The notes: a model not told the origin generated them from the letters alone. A DNA stretch of 64,000 nt from Pseudoduganella aquatica (GCF_009857595.1 NZ_WWCU01000025.1:28023-92022), one strand, 5' to 3'. Shown: positions 29,810 to 38,502, counted from the stretch's first letter. Numbers and translations: made by a program.

Positions 29810-30591
29810 TGAAAAAAACCGTATTGGGCGCGCTGGCCGCGCTGCTGTTGTCGCCTTGCGCCACGGGCGCCTTCGCCGCCGAACCGGCCGAGCCCGCCAA
29901 AGCGCAGTCCAAGGAGCCGCCGCCGGTGGTGATCCAGGGCATCCGCAATCCCGAGCTGAAGACCTACCGCGTGATGGCGGCGGGGCTGGACGCCTTCGAC
30001 GACTACCACACGCTGGCGCCCGCCGCGCCGGAAGTGCGCTTCAGGCTGCGCGCGCGCAGCGGCGCCAAGAATGTGGAAATGGAAAACCTGGCCATCCGCG
30101 TTGCAGGCGACAGCGTTTCCATCCATCTGCCGGTGGCGGCCGACCATACCTTCTCGCTGCCGCGCAGCGAGGAGGCGCGCCGGGAGAACGCGGACCTGCT
30201 GCTGAACAAGCCGAAAGGCGGCTACCGCTGGGAGCCGGACATCCACAGCGCCGGCGTGCCGCAAGGCATGCGGCGGCTGGGCGACCTGCGGCTCGAATGC
30301 AAGGTGCTGGTGGCCACGGCCAAGGAGGAAATCGGATTCTGGTTCACCAGCCTGGTCAACACCATACTGCTGACGACGGACTGGTGCGGGCATGAAAAAA
30401 TCAAGCTGCACAAGGTGACGCAGCGGGCAGTCGCCAGCGCCACGCTGCTGCATGGCGAACAGCGGGTGCCGCTCCAGCTGAGCAGCGACGGCATGGGCTA
30501 CCTGCCGCCGCTGGGGGAGAAGATCTATCTGGATGACGAACTGATCGAGATCCAGTTCGTGGAGGCGCAGGAACCGAAGCCAGCCGCGTAA
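29809..30591 (+). CDS. Exported protein of unknown function linked to the RND pump
   Basis: This is a 260-residue protein with a clear signal peptide (MKKTVLGALAALLLSP, cleavage near AFAA) and a mostly beta-strand mature part. It is not an outer-membrane factor: there is no OEP repeat. I recognise no domain. Two segments stand out: NPELKTYRVMAAGLDAFDDYH and FTSLVNTILLTTDWCGHEKI, the latter with the only mature cysteine. The start ATG overlaps the permease stop codon, so it is translated with the pump and probably works with it in the periplasm. Confidence 0.85.
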   Translation: MKKTVLGALAALLLSPCATGAFAAEPAEPAKAQSKEPPPVVIQGIRNPELKTYRVMAAGLDAFDDYHTLAPAAPEVRFRLRARSGAKNVEMENLAIRVAGDSVSIHLPVAADHTFSLPRSEEARRENADLLLNKPKGGYRWEPDIHSAGVPQGMRRLGDLRLECKVLVATAKEEIGFWFTSLVNTILLTTDWCGHEKIKLHKVTQRAVASATLLHGEQRVPLQLSSDGMGYLPPLGEKIYLDDELIEIQFVEAQEPKPAA

Positions 30592-30600
30592 GCGCAGGCA

Positions 30601-30713
30601 TGGCGGGTTACGCCGCTGCGCGGCTAACCCGCCCTACGCATGACGATTTTCCGGTCATGCTTGCACGGCGTAGGGCGGGTTAGCGGGCCGCTTGCGGCAC
30701 GCGTAACCCGCCA
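30601..30713. repeat. Paired GGCGGGTTA palindromes (BIME-like)
   Basis: Mirror-image hairpins, TGGCGGGTTACG..CTAACCCGCCCTACG and GTAGGGCGGGTTAGCG..CGTAACCCGCCA, are separated by about 30 bases. They occupy the space between the convergent pump-operon gene and the Ig-like lipoprotein gene. Confidence 0.9.
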
Positions 30714-30719
30714 CCGTCC

Positions 30720-31322
30720 TTATTTCAGCGTCAGCGCCACCACGGCGCTGCTCGCGGTGCCGTAGGTGTTGGTGATGACCACGTCATAGGTGGACGCGTC
30801 CGCGCTGGTGACGTTGCTCAGCGTGTAGCTGGCCGAGTTGGCGCCGGTGATGTTGGTGCCGGCCTTGCGCCACTGGTAGCCCAGGGTGTCGCTGCCGGTA
30901 GCCACCACGGTGAAGGTCACCGAGCCGCCCGCCGCCACGCTTTGCGCGACCGGCTGCGTGGTGATGGCGGGTAGTATGCCCACCACCAGCGTCGCCGCCG
31001 TGCTGGTGACGCTGCCGACCTTGTTGGACACGATCACGTCGTACACGCCCGCGCGGGCCGCGATCAGCGGGCTGAAGGTGAATTTCTGCGCGGTGATGTC
31101 CGGCAGTACCACGCCGTCCTTGCGCCAGGTGTATTTCAGGTTGCCGCCGGTGGCCACCACGCTGAAGCTGGCGTCGCTGCCGGCGCCGGCGGTCACGGAA
31201 GCCGGCTGGGTGGTGATGACGGGCTGGGTTTCCGCCTCGGTGGAATCGCCGCCGCTGCCGCCGCAGGCAACCAGGGCCACGGCCATTGCGCAGGCCGACA
31301 GGTGAAGCACATACTTTTTCAT
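30720..31322 (-). CDS. Lipoprotein with two Ig-like domains
   Basis: This 200-residue protein has a lipoprotein signal (start MKKYVLHLSACAMAVALVACGG, lipobox VACG), a short Gly/Ser/Glu linker and two immunoglobulin-like repeats of about 85 residues. Each repeat starts ITTQPA or ITTQPVA and contains a YxWRK strand (KYTWRKDGVV and GYQWRKAGTN). Such domains usually bind proteins or carbohydrates at the cell surface. A longer frame with an earlier start exists but lacks signal character. It is a single gene; partner unknown. Confidence 0.88.
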   Translation of the reverse strand: MKKYVLHLSACAMAVALVACGGSGGDSTEAETQPVITTQPASVTAGAGSDASFSVVATGGNLKYTWRKDGVVLPDITAQKFTFSPLIAARAGVYDVIVSNKVGSVTSTAATLVVGILPAITTQPVAQSVAAGGSVTFTVVATGSDTLGYQWRKAGTNITGANSASYTLSNVTSADASTYDVVITNTYGTASSAVVALTLK

Positions 31323-31442
31323 AGGGGTTCCCGCTGGAATGAAGTCAGCGAGAGTATAGGACCGCCGCAATGCCTGACGACACTAGTTGCTGTAAATTTA
31401 AGAAATAAAGTGTATCAGAACGTAACAGCGGCGCGGGCGTCC

Positions 31443-31622
31443 TTATTCCTGTCCGGGCGCCGGCGGGGCTGGCGCAGCGTCATCGTCCTCGTCCGCCGCC
31501 TCGCCCTGCTCGCCTTCCGGCCTGTTCTTGGCTTCCAGCTTGCGCCTGGCCTTTTCCTCGTTCTTCTTTTTCTTCTCCAGCTCCCGTTGGCGTTTTTCGT
31601 ACTGGAAATTTGTCTTAGCCAT
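31443..31622 (-). CDS. Small charged Lys/Glu-rich protein
   Basis: This 59-residue protein starts MAKTNFQYEKRQRELEKKKK. The N-terminal 40 residues form a strongly charged Lys/Glu helix; the C-terminus is acidic and Pro/Ala-rich. The start is fixed by GAGG six bases upstream. Similar short, highly charged proteins are common in Burkholderiales and are annotated only as hypothetical; the helix could bind RNA or ribosomes, but nothing here shows it. It lies just downstream of xerD on the same strand. Confidence 0.75.
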   Translation of the reverse strand: MAKTNFQYEKRQRELEKKKKNEEKARRKLEAKNRPEGEQGEAADEDDDAAPAPPAPGQE

Positions 31623-31695
31623 TTGCACCTCTCCCATGTTGCGAACTATGTTTGTTCAGCTACATTATGACGCAGATGCGGCGCGCGCAAATATT

Positions 31696-32598
31696 TCAGC
31701 CGCGGGGATGATGTTGCGCATGCAAATGCTTCAAACGCTCGCGCGCCACGTGGGTGTAGATTTGCGTGGTGGAGATGTCGGCATGGCCCAGCAGCAGCTG
31801 CACCACGCGCAGGTCGGCGCCATGGTTGAGCAAATGCGTGGCGAACGCGTGGCGCATGGTGTGCGGCGACAGCGGCGAGGTAATGCCGGCCTTGTGGGCG
31901 TGCTTTTTGATAATCACCCAGAACATCTGGCGCGTCATCGGCCCGCCGCGTCCGGTCACGAACAGCGCGTCGTCCTGCTGGCCGTCCAGGATGGCCCAGC
32001 GCGCCTCCTTCATATAGCGTTCTATCCACTGGCGCGCCTGGCCGCCGAACGGCACCAGCCGCGTCTTGCCGCCCTTGCCGGTAATGCGCAGCACGCCGTC
32101 GTTCAGGCTCAGCTCGAAGGTCTTCAGCGCCACCAGTTCGGACACCCGCAAGCCGCTGGCGTACATCAGCTCCAGCATGGTGCGTTCGCGCAGGCCCAGC
32201 GGGGTGCGCGTGTCGGGCGCGGCCAGCAAGGCCTCCACCTGGGCTTCGCTCAGCGTATGCACGAAGCGCTGCGCCTGCTTGGCCGAGGCCAGCTTCAGGC
32301 ACGGATCGGCCGCCACCAGCTTCTGCCGCAGCGCATACTGGTAATAGCGTTTCAGCACTGACAAGCGGCGGTTGGAGGAGCTGGCCTTGGTGTCCTCGTG
32401 GCGCGCGCTGAAATAGGCGTCGATATCGTGCGTGGCCACCGCGTTCAGGCCGGCCACGTCCGGCCGCGCCACCTCCAGCCAGCGCGCGAACAGGCGCAGG
32501 TCGCGGCGGTAGGCGTCCAGCGAGTTCTTGGCCAGGCCGTCCTCCAGCCACAGCGCGTCGCAGAACTCGTCGATCAGAGCAGCGTTGTCTGTTGCCAT
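31696..32598 (-). CDS. xerD: Site-specific tyrosine recombinase XerD
   Basis: XerD, with XerC, resolves chromosome dimers at dif. The 300-residue protein has an N-terminal SAM-like DNA-binding domain and a catalytic domain with the complete set Arg151 (GLRVSEL), Lys175 (GKGGKTR), His246 and Arg249 (HTMRHAF), His272 (LGHADIS) and nucleophile Tyr281 (TQIYTHV). The length is typical for XerD. Its start lies inside the 3' end of the upstream methyltransferase gene (25-base overlap), indicating co-transcription. Confidence 0.96.
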   Translation of the reverse strand: MATDNAALIDEFCDALWLEDGLAKNSLDAYRRDLRLFARWLEVARPDVAGLNAVATHDIDAYFSARHEDTKASSSNRRLSVLKRYYQYALRQKLVAADPCLKLASAKQAQRFVHTLSEAQVEALLAAPDTRTPLGLRERTMLELMYASGLRVSELVALKTFELSLNDGVLRITGKGGKTRLVPFGGQARQWIERYMKEARWAILDGQQDDALFVTGRGGPMTRQMFWVIIKKHAHKAGITSPLSPHTMRHAFATHLLNHGADLRVVQLLLGHADISTTQIYTHVARERLKHLHAQHHPRG

Positions 32599-33095
32599 GC
32601 GTATTCGCTATGCCCTTCGTGCGCCAGCAGCCAGCGCTTCACGTTCAGGTGGAAGCCGTTGGCGTCGTCGTGGTGGGCGAAGCCGCCCAGGCCGTTGGCG
32701 CCCGTCACGCGATGGCAGGGCACCACCAGCGGGAACCAGTTGGCGCCGCAAGCCTGGCCCACGGCGCGCGGCGCCGATTCCAGGAACTTGGCCAGTTCGC
32801 CGTAGGTGCGCACCTGGCCGCGCGGAATGCTGTTGATGGCGCCCCACACGCGGCGCTGGAAGGCGCTGCCGACGGTCGCCAGCGGCAGGCTGAAAGGAAA
32901 GTCGGCGTCGGCGCAGTAGCGCAGGATCTGCTCGGCGGCCAGCGCCGCCACCGCGTCCTCGGCGTCCTTCTCGGCGTAGCCGGCCGGCAGGTAGACCAAT
33001 TCGGTCACCAGCGCGCCGCCGGTGCGCACGCCCATGGCGCCGAACGGCGTGGCGACGACGGCGTTAAAAATATGGCTACTCTGTTGTTTATCCAT
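32574..33095 (-). CDS. ogt: Methylated-DNA-protein cysteine methyltransferase
   Basis: This protein repairs O6-alkylguanine by suicidal transfer of the alkyl group to its own cysteine. It is 173 residues from the ATG at 33095. The active site is PCHRV (Cys127), preceded by the helix-turn-helix region RRVWGAINSIPRGQVRTYGELAKFL and the arginine-finger equivalent. The N-terminal domain is the short Ogt type without an Ada-like zinc module. A longer frame upstream reaches into a terminator and is rejected. It overlaps xerD by 25 bases. Confidence 0.94.
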   Translation of the reverse strand: MDKQQSSHIFNAVVATPFGAMGVRTGGALVTELVYLPAGYAEKDAEDAVAALAAEQILRYCADADFPFSLPLATVGSAFQRRVWGAINSIPRGQVRTYGELAKFLESAPRAVGQACGANWFPLVVPCHRVTGANGLGGFAHHDDANGFHLNVKRWLLAHEGHSEYAWQQTTLL

Positions 33096-33151
33096 CACAA
33101 TTGTCTGGCTGATTGTTGCATCAATACTACACCACCAAAATGGGGCGGAGC

Positions 33152-33182
33152 AAAAAAAAAGCGCACTATAAGAGTGCGCTTT
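33152..33182 (-). terminator. Rho-independent terminator (minus strand)
   Basis: AGCGCACT (160-167) and AGTGCGCT (173-180) flank a five-base loop, extended by A/T pairs. Read on the minus strand the stem is followed by nine consecutive T residues. It would end transcripts of the dctPQM operon before ogt. Confidence 0.85.
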
Positions 33183-33313
33183 CAATCCTGCTGTCACGGA
33201 ACCGGCCGTTTGGCGTCGACGTAGCTCACTTGTGGCGGCCTTCGTCAATCTTCCAACGACATACTGTGAACCGTGTGTCTCCTCAATGTATATGCGGCAT
33301 GCGTGCCGTTTTT

Positions 33314-33442
33314 TTATTTACTCTCCCCACTAAACTTCATGTTCTTGCTACCAGACCAGATATCGTTATTTGTTTTGTTTGCCTCTGGAGCGAAGCAATC
33401 ATAACTGATCCACTTCGCTTTTTGCTCATTTTTTTGAGCCAT
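33314..33442 (-). CDS. Candidate 42-residue small protein downstream of dctM
   Basis: A 42-codon frame starts ATG 13 bases after the dctM stop codon and ends TAA. The translation begins MAQKNEQKAKWISYDCFAP and continues with a balanced, hydrophilic composition (two Trp, one Cys, several Asn/Lys), unlike the Arg/Ala/Pro bias of chance frames in this genome. It would be the last gene of the dctPQM transcript, ahead of the terminator at 33152-33182. Against it: there is no Shine-Dalgarno sequence and I recognise no homologue. Confidence 0.35.
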   Translation of the reverse strand: MAQKNEQKAKWISYDCFAPEANKTNNDIWSGSKNMKFSGESK

Positions 33443-33455
33443 GAATTTTTTTAGT

Positions 33456-34736
33456 TTAGGAGTAAATTAAGTTAGGCAACCACAGCGAAATTTGTGGTAC
33501 GTAGGTCACCAGCACCAGGAATCCCAGCATGGTAAGCAGCCACGGCCACACCGCCACGGTCAATTCCGTAATCCCCATTTTGGTGATTCCGGACGCCACA
33601 TACAGGTTCAGGCCGACCGGCGGATGGCACATGCCCACTTCCATATTGACAACGATCAGGATACCGAAGTGAACCGGATCGATGCCCAGCTTCATCGCCA
33701 CCGGGAACAGGATGGGCGCCATGATCAGCACGATGGACGACGGCTCCATCACATTACCCGCCAGCAGCAGCAGGATGTTGACCACCAGCAGGAAGCTGAC
33801 CACGCCCAGGCCCTGGCCCGTGATCCACTCCGCCATCGCCTGCGGGATGTTTTCGCTGGTCATCAGGAAGGAGAACAGCACCGCGTTGGTGATGATGTAG
33901 AGCAGCATGGCCGACATGGCCGCCGAATCCAGCAGCACCTTGCCCACCTGCTTGAGCCTCAGGTCCTTGTAGACGAACACGGCGATCACGAAGGCGTACA
34001 CGGCTGCCATGGCGGCCGCTTCGGTCGGCGTGAACGCGCCGCTGTAGATGCCGCCCATCACGATGACGATCAGCAGCAGGCCCCAGGCACTCTTGCGGAA
34101 GGTGACCCAGCGCTCGCCCCAGCTGGCCTTGGGCATGCGCGGATAGTTGTGCTTCTTGGCCAGGAACCAGGTGGTCACGCCCAGCAGGAAGGCCAGCATG
34201 ATGCCGGGGATAACGCCGGCCATGAACAGCTTGCCCACCGAGGTGTTGGTGGTGACCGAATACATCACCATCACGATGGACGGCGGGATCAGGATGCCCA
34301 GCGCGCCGGAGGTGGTGATGACGCCCGCGCCGAAGCCTTTCGGATAGCCCTGGCGCACCATGGCCGGCAGGATGATGGAGCCGATCGCCACCACGGTGGC
34401 CGGCGAGGAGCCGGACACGGCCGCGAACAGCGCGCAGGCCAGCACGCCGGCCAGGGCCAGGCCGCCGTGCCAGTGCCCCACCATGGAGCTGGCGAAGTTG
34501 ATCATGCGCCGCGCCACCCCGCCGTGGGTCAGGAAGTTGCCCGCCAAAATAAAGAACGGGATGGCCATGATCTCGAATTTCTCGATGCCGGTGAACAGCT
34601 TCAGCGCCACCGATTCGATCGGCACCGAGGTCATGGTAAACAGGAAGGTCAGCACCGTCAGGCCGAGCGAGATGGAGATCGGCATGCCGGTCAACATCAG
34701 CGCCAGCAGCAGCACGAAGATAATCATGGCGTTCAT
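33456..34736 (-). CDS. dctM: TRAP transporter large permease DctM
   Basis: This is the 426-residue channel subunit of a tripartite ATP-independent periplasmic transporter, driven by a sodium or proton gradient. About 12 hydrophobic segments are visible; typical family segments are FFILAGNFLTHGGVARRM, GVITTSGALGILIPPSIVM and CHPPVGLNLYVASGI. It overlaps dctQ by four bases (ATGA), so translation is coupled. Together with the DctP below and the divergent DctS/DctR it forms a complete C4-dicarboxylate uptake and sensing unit. Confidence 0.96.
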   Translation of the reverse strand: MNAMIIFVLLLALMLTGMPISISLGLTVLTFLFTMTSVPIESVALKLFTGIEKFEIMAIPFFILAGNFLTHGGVARRMINFASSMVGHWHGGLALAGVLACALFAAVSGSSPATVVAIGSIILPAMVRQGYPKGFGAGVITTSGALGILIPPSIVMVMYSVTTNTSVGKLFMAGVIPGIMLAFLLGVTTWFLAKKHNYPRMPKASWGERWVTFRKSAWGLLLIVIVMGGIYSGAFTPTEAAAMAAVYAFVIAVFVYKDLRLKQVGKVLLDSAAMSAMLLYIITNAVLFSFLMTSENIPQAMAEWITGQGLGVVSFLLVVNILLLLAGNVMEPSSIVLIMAPILFPVAMKLGIDPVHFGILIVVNMEVGMCHPPVGLNLYVASGITKMGITELTVAVWPWLLTMLGFLVLVTYVPQISLWLPNLIYS

Positions 34737-35305
34737 GCTTTGGCTCCTTTTTCTTCAGCCGTCAGTTCGTCTTCCAGGCCCTCGACATGCGAGTGGTCGT
34801 GTTTCGGCAGATGGCCGGTGCGCAGGAAGGCCACCGTCACTTGCAGGAAGCGGAAGCACATCAGATAGGAACCCAGCGGCACGGCCAGGTAGACCAGCCA
34901 CATCGGCACTTCCAGGTCGGCCGAGGTCTGGTCGGTGTGGCCGATTTCCCACACAAAACTGGCGCCCAGCGTGCCCACGATGCCGGTGAAGGCGGCGCCG
35001 GCCAGCAGGCCGAACACCACGAACTTGTTGCGCCATGGCGTGCTCATGCGGTTGATGATGACGTCCACGCCGACGTGGATGCCGGTGCGCACGCCGTAGG
35101 CGGCGCCGAACTTGGCCATCCACACGAACATGTAGATGCACAGCTCTTGCGCCCAGCTGGTGTTAATTTGGATCAGGGCGTCTTGCAGGCCGGGAATGGG
35201 TAGGCCCGCCAGGTAGCGGTGCACCACCGCCACGAAGATAATGACGGTGGCCAGACCCATCAGGGTCGCAATGATCCATTCTTCCAGGTGGTCCAGGAAT
35301 TTCAT
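34733..35305 (-). CDS. dctQ: TRAP transporter small permease DctQ
   Basis: This is the 190-residue small membrane subunit with four transmembrane segments; the conserved Trp-containing TM2/3 motif is WAQELCIYMFVWMAKFGAAYG. The hydrophilic C-terminus ends in an acidic stretch. It lies between dctP (72 bases upstream) and dctM (four-base overlap). DctQ is required for assembly of the transporter in the inner membrane. Confidence 0.95.
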   Translation of the reverse strand: MKFLDHLEEWIIATLMGLATVIIFVAVVHRYLAGLPIPGLQDALIQINTSWAQELCIYMFVWMAKFGAAYGVRTGIHVGVDVIINRMSTPWRNKFVVFGLLAGAAFTGIVGTLGASFVWEIGHTDQTSADLEVPMWLVYLAVPLGSYLMCFRFLQVTVAFLRTGHLPKHDHSHVEGLEDELTAEEKGAKA

Positions 35306-35377
35306 GGTCGATATCTTTCCAAAGAAAGAGGGATAGAAAAATGCGGGACGGCAGGACGCCGCCCCGCTACAGCCGGC

Positions 35378-36364
35378 TTACTTGGCGGCTTCTTTGTTGA
35401 TGGCCTGGATCAGATCCTTGCCGATGCGGCCTTCCATGTCCTTCTGGACCGGCAGCAGCGCCTTGCGCCATTCGGCTTGTTCCTTGGCGCTCAGGTTGTA
35501 GATCTCGGTCTTGCCGGCCTTCTTGATGGCGTCCATGGCCAGGTCGTTGTCGCGCTGGGCGATGGCTTTTTCAAACGTGGTGGCGTCGCGCATCGCGGTT
35601 TCCAGCGAGGTGCGGATGTCCGCCGGCAGGCCGTCCCAGAACTTCTTGTTCACGATGACGGCATAGCCCAGGTAGCCGTGGTTGGACACGGTCACATGCT
35701 TCTGCACCTCGTGCATCTTTTGGGTGTACATATTCGACGGCGGATTCTCGGTGCCGTCCACCACGCCGGTCTGCAGCGCCTGGTACACCTCGGAGAAGGC
35801 CAGCACCTGCGGATTGGCGCCCAGCGTGCGCATCTGCGCGTCCAGCACCTTGGACGACTGGATGCGCATCTTCAGGCCCTTGAAGTCGGCCGGGGTGCGC
35901 AGCGGCTTGTTGGCCGACATCACCTTGAAGCCGTTGTCCCAGTAAGCCAGGCCGGTGATGCCCTTGCTTTCCAGCTTCTTCAGCAGGCCCTTGCCGATCG
36001 GACCTTCGGTCACGTTGTACAGCGCGGTCTTGGTGGGGAAGATGTAAGGCAGGTCGAAGGCTTCGAATTCCTTCACGCCCAGCGGGCCGAACTTGGCCAG
36101 CGACGGCGCCAGCATCTGCACCGCGCCCAGCTGCAGCGCTTCCAGTTCTTCCTTGTCCTTGTACAGCTGGCTGTTCGGGTAGAGCTCCACCTTCACGCGG
36201 CCGTTGGTGGCCTTCTCGGCCAGCTGCTTGAAGCGCTCGGCGGCCTGGCCCTTGGGCGTGTCGGTCGCCACCACGTGGCTGAACTTGATGACGATGGGGG
36301 CTTGCGCGTAGGCGCTGAAGCTGGCGATGGCGCACAAGGCGGCCAGGGTGGCTTTCAATTTCAT
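35378..36364 (-). CDS. dctP: TRAP transporter solute-binding protein DctP
   Basis: This is a 328-residue periplasmic binding protein with signal peptide MKLKATLAALCAIASFSAYA. Family motifs are IKFSHVVATDTPKGQAAERF, VELYPNSQLYKDKEELEAL, FEAFDLPYIF, MRIQSSKVLDAQ (carboxylate-binding Arg) and VVDGTENPPSN. This is the succinate/fumarate/malate DctP group, consistent with the DctS/DctR neighbours. It is the first gene of the dctPQM operon, divergent from dctS with a palindrome in the shared intergenic region. Confidence 0.95.
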   Translation of the reverse strand: MKLKATLAALCAIASFSAYAQAPIVIKFSHVVATDTPKGQAAERFKQLAEKATNGRVKVELYPNSQLYKDKEELEALQLGAVQMLAPSLAKFGPLGVKEFEAFDLPYIFPTKTALYNVTEGPIGKGLLKKLESKGITGLAYWDNGFKVMSANKPLRTPADFKGLKMRIQSSKVLDAQMRTLGANPQVLAFSEVYQALQTGVVDGTENPPSNMYTQKMHEVQKHVTVSNHGYLGYAVIVNKKFWDGLPADIRTSLETAMRDATTFEKAIAQRDNDLAMDAIKKAGKTEIYNLSAKEQAEWRKALLPVQKDMEGRIGKDLIQAINKEAAK

Positions 36365-36440
36365 GTGGGGTCTCCCGTGAATGAATTACATTATTATGCT
36401 TACGTTAGCAGTTTGGAACAGTCCTAAGATACACGGCAAC

Positions 36441-36454
36441 TGTGGAAAACCACA
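36441..36454. promoter_or_regulatory. Palindrome in the dctP-dctS intergenic region
   Basis: TGTGG and CCACA flank an AAAA centre in the 115-base gap between the divergent dctP and dctS genes. Its position and two-fold symmetry suit a binding site for the DctR response regulator or a global regulator; this is inference from symmetry alone. Confidence 0.35.
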
Positions 36455-36479
36455 ATAGCCGCTGACACACTAAAGTTGA

Positions 36480-38492
36480 ATGCTCCGCCCCATGCCCAAC
36501 GCCACCGACCGTCCGCCGCGCCTGCACTTCGCCAACCCGGTACGCTGGCTGCTGCCGGTGGTGCTGGTGCTGTTCTTCCTCGCCGTGCTGATCTGGCTGC
36601 CCTGGCAGGCGCGCCAGATGGAAAGCAGCGAGCGCCAGGAGCAGCTGATCGCCGACACGCTGTGGGTGGAACAGACCATCCGCTTCCAGCTCGGGCGCCA
36701 CGAAGAAGCCATGCGCACCCTCAGCGGCGAGATCGCCGCCGGCCATTTGAGCCCGGCACAGCTGCACACGCGGCTGGTGCAACTGTTGCAAACGGGACAC
36801 GAAATCCGCCGCGTGCTGTGGCTCACACCGGACGGCGCGGTGGCCGCCACCAGCGAAGCGGCCGGCGCGGCCCCGGCGGCAGGGTCCGGACTCGGCCCAG
36901 CCTCGCTGGCCGCCGCCGACCATGCGCGGCGCGCGCGCAGGCCGGTCTACAGCCAGCCCGAGATCCTGCCAGGCGGCAGCAAGCCCGGCCTGGACTACCA
37001 CTACCCCATCTATAACGGCGAGCACTACCTGGGCAGCCTGGTGGCGCACTACGCGCTGAGCACCGTGCTCGACGAACTGGTGCCGTGGTGGTTTGCGCAG
37101 GACAACCAGATCACCCTGCTCGACCGCGACGACAAGGTGCTGGCGCGCCGCTCGGCCGCCGGCGCCGGCCACGGCGTCTACACGCACAAGCGCGCGCTGG
37201 ACCTGCCCGGCACCTCGGTCACCCTGGTCACCGACAGCGTGAAAAGCGAGCCGCGCCTGCTGCCCAACCTGCTGGTGGGCTCGGTGATCGCGCTGTCGCT
37301 GGCCCTGCTGTGGAGTTTGCTCGCGCTGTGGGGCCACATCTCGCGCCGCCTGGCCGCCGAAGGCGCGCTGCGCCAGCAGATGAGCTTTCGCACTGCCATG
37401 GAAAATTCGCTGGTGACCGGGCTGCGCGCGCGCGACCTGGAAGGTCGCGTCACCTACGTCAACCCGGCCTTCTGCCAGATCGTCGGCTATCCGCCGGAAG
37501 AGCTGGTGGGCAAGCTGCCGCCCATGCCCTACTGGGCGCCGGAAGTGATGACGGAATACCAGCACCGCTTCGCCGGCGTCCTGGCCGGCAACGTCACGCC
37601 GCAGTTCGAGACCATCTTCCAGCGCGCCAGCGGCGAGCGGGTGCCGGTGCTGATCTTCGAGGCGCCGCTGGTGGACAACAACGGCAAGCAGACCGGCTGG
37701 ATGGGCTCCATCCTCGACATCTCGGACCGCAAGCGCATCGAAGAACTGAACCGGCAGCAGGAACAGAAGCTGCAGACCAGCGCGCGCCTGGCCACCATGG
37801 GCGAGCTGGCCTCCATGCTGGCGCACGAGCTGAACCAGCCGCTGGCGGCCATCTCCAGCTACACCACCGGCGCGCTGAACGTGATGGCGCGCGCCGAAGA
37901 CTCAGGCCAGCCGCTCGACTGCGGCATGCTCAAGCCGGCCCTGCAGCAAGCAGGCGCGCAGGCCCAGCGCGCCGGGCAGATCATCCGCAGCGTGCACGAA
38001 TTCGTGAAAAAGCGCGAGCCGGAGCGGCGCGAAGTGGCGGTGCAGTCCCTGCTCGACGGCATCGAAGCGCTGATCGAGCTGCAGGCTCGCCAAAGCTACG
38101 TGGCGCTGCAGACCGACATCCCGGCCGCGCTGCCCCCGGTACTGGCCGACCGCGTGATGATAGAGCAGGTGCTGCTCAACCTGACCCGCAACGGCATCGA
38201 ATCCATGGCCCAGGTGCCGCCCGAGCGGCGCCTGCTGCGCGTGCGCGCGCGGTACGACGCGGCCGCCGCGCAGGTGGCGGTGGAGGTGATCGACCAGGGC
38301 CACGGCATACCGGACGACGTGGCCGAGCGCCTGTTCGCGCCCTTCTTCTCCACCAAGGCCGAAGGCATGGGCATGGGTTTGAGTATCTGCCGCACCGCGA
38401 TAGAATTCCATGGCGGCACGCTGGTGCACAAGCCCAATCCGGCCGGCGGCACCATTTTCACATTCACGCTGCCGGCCGCCGGCGCGCCCTGA
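36480..38492 (+). CDS. dctS: C4-dicarboxylate sensor histidine kinase DctS/DctB
   Basis: This is a 670-residue membrane sensor. TM1 (about 23-41) and TM2 (about 262-285) flank a periplasmic PAS-like sensing domain, followed by a cytoplasmic PAS domain (about 297-420), the phosphoacceptor helix with His449 (LASMLAHELNQPLAAISSY) and an ATPase domain with NLTRNGIES, DQGHGIP and GMGMGLSICRT. It senses external C4-dicarboxylates and phosphorylates DctR, encoded ten bases downstream. It is divergent from dctP. The ATG at 36480 is used; a second ATG four codons on is equally possible. Confidence 0.94.
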   Translation: MLRPMPNATDRPPRLHFANPVRWLLPVVLVLFFLAVLIWLPWQARQMESSERQEQLIADTLWVEQTIRFQLGRHEEAMRTLSGEIAAGHLSPAQLHTRLVQLLQTGHEIRRVLWLTPDGAVAATSEAAGAAPAAGSGLGPASLAAADHARRARRPVYSQPEILPGGSKPGLDYHYPIYNGEHYLGSLVAHYALSTVLDELVPWWFAQDNQITLLDRDDKVLARRSAAGAGHGVYTHKRALDLPGTSVTLVTDSVKSEPRLLPNLLVGSVIALSLALLWSLLALWGHISRRLAAEGALRQQMSFRTAMENSLVTGLRARDLEGRVTYVNPAFCQIVGYPPEELVGKLPPMPYWAPEVMTEYQHRFAGVLAGNVTPQFETIFQRASGERVPVLIFEAPLVDNNGKQTGWMGSILDISDRKRIEELNRQQEQKLQTSARLATMGELASMLAHELNQPLAAISSYTTGALNVMARAEDSGQPLDCGMLKPALQQAGAQAQRAGQIIRSVHEFVKKREPERREVAVQSLLDGIEALIELQARQSYVALQTDIPAALPPVLADRVMIEQVLLNLTRNGIESMAQVPPERRLLRVRARYDAAAAQVAVEVIDQGHGIPDDVAERLFAPFFSTKAEGMGMGLSICRTAIEFHGGTLVHKPNPAGGTIFTFTLPAAGAP

Positions 38493-38502
38493 AAGGACAA
38501 CT

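Larger units (their letters stand above)
33096..33455. other. AT-rich pocket between dctM and ogt
   Basis: These 360 bases are much AT-richer than the rest of the window, especially 33270-33470. They hold a minus-strand terminator hairpin (33152-33182) and one short open frame with protein-like composition (33314-33442). Nothing else is recognisable; no plus-strand frame here looks coding. Confidence 0.6.

Noticed and set aside
33113..33454. A 113-codon plus-strand frame in the AT-rich pocket
   Set aside because: No ribosome binding site or recognisable domain; it spans the terminator hairpin and overlaps the better small-protein candidate on the other strand.
36365..36479. A sigma-54 promoter for dctP
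   Set aside because: No GG-N10-GC element with the surrounding consensus is present, and DctR here is of the LuxR/FixJ type, which does not need sigma-54.
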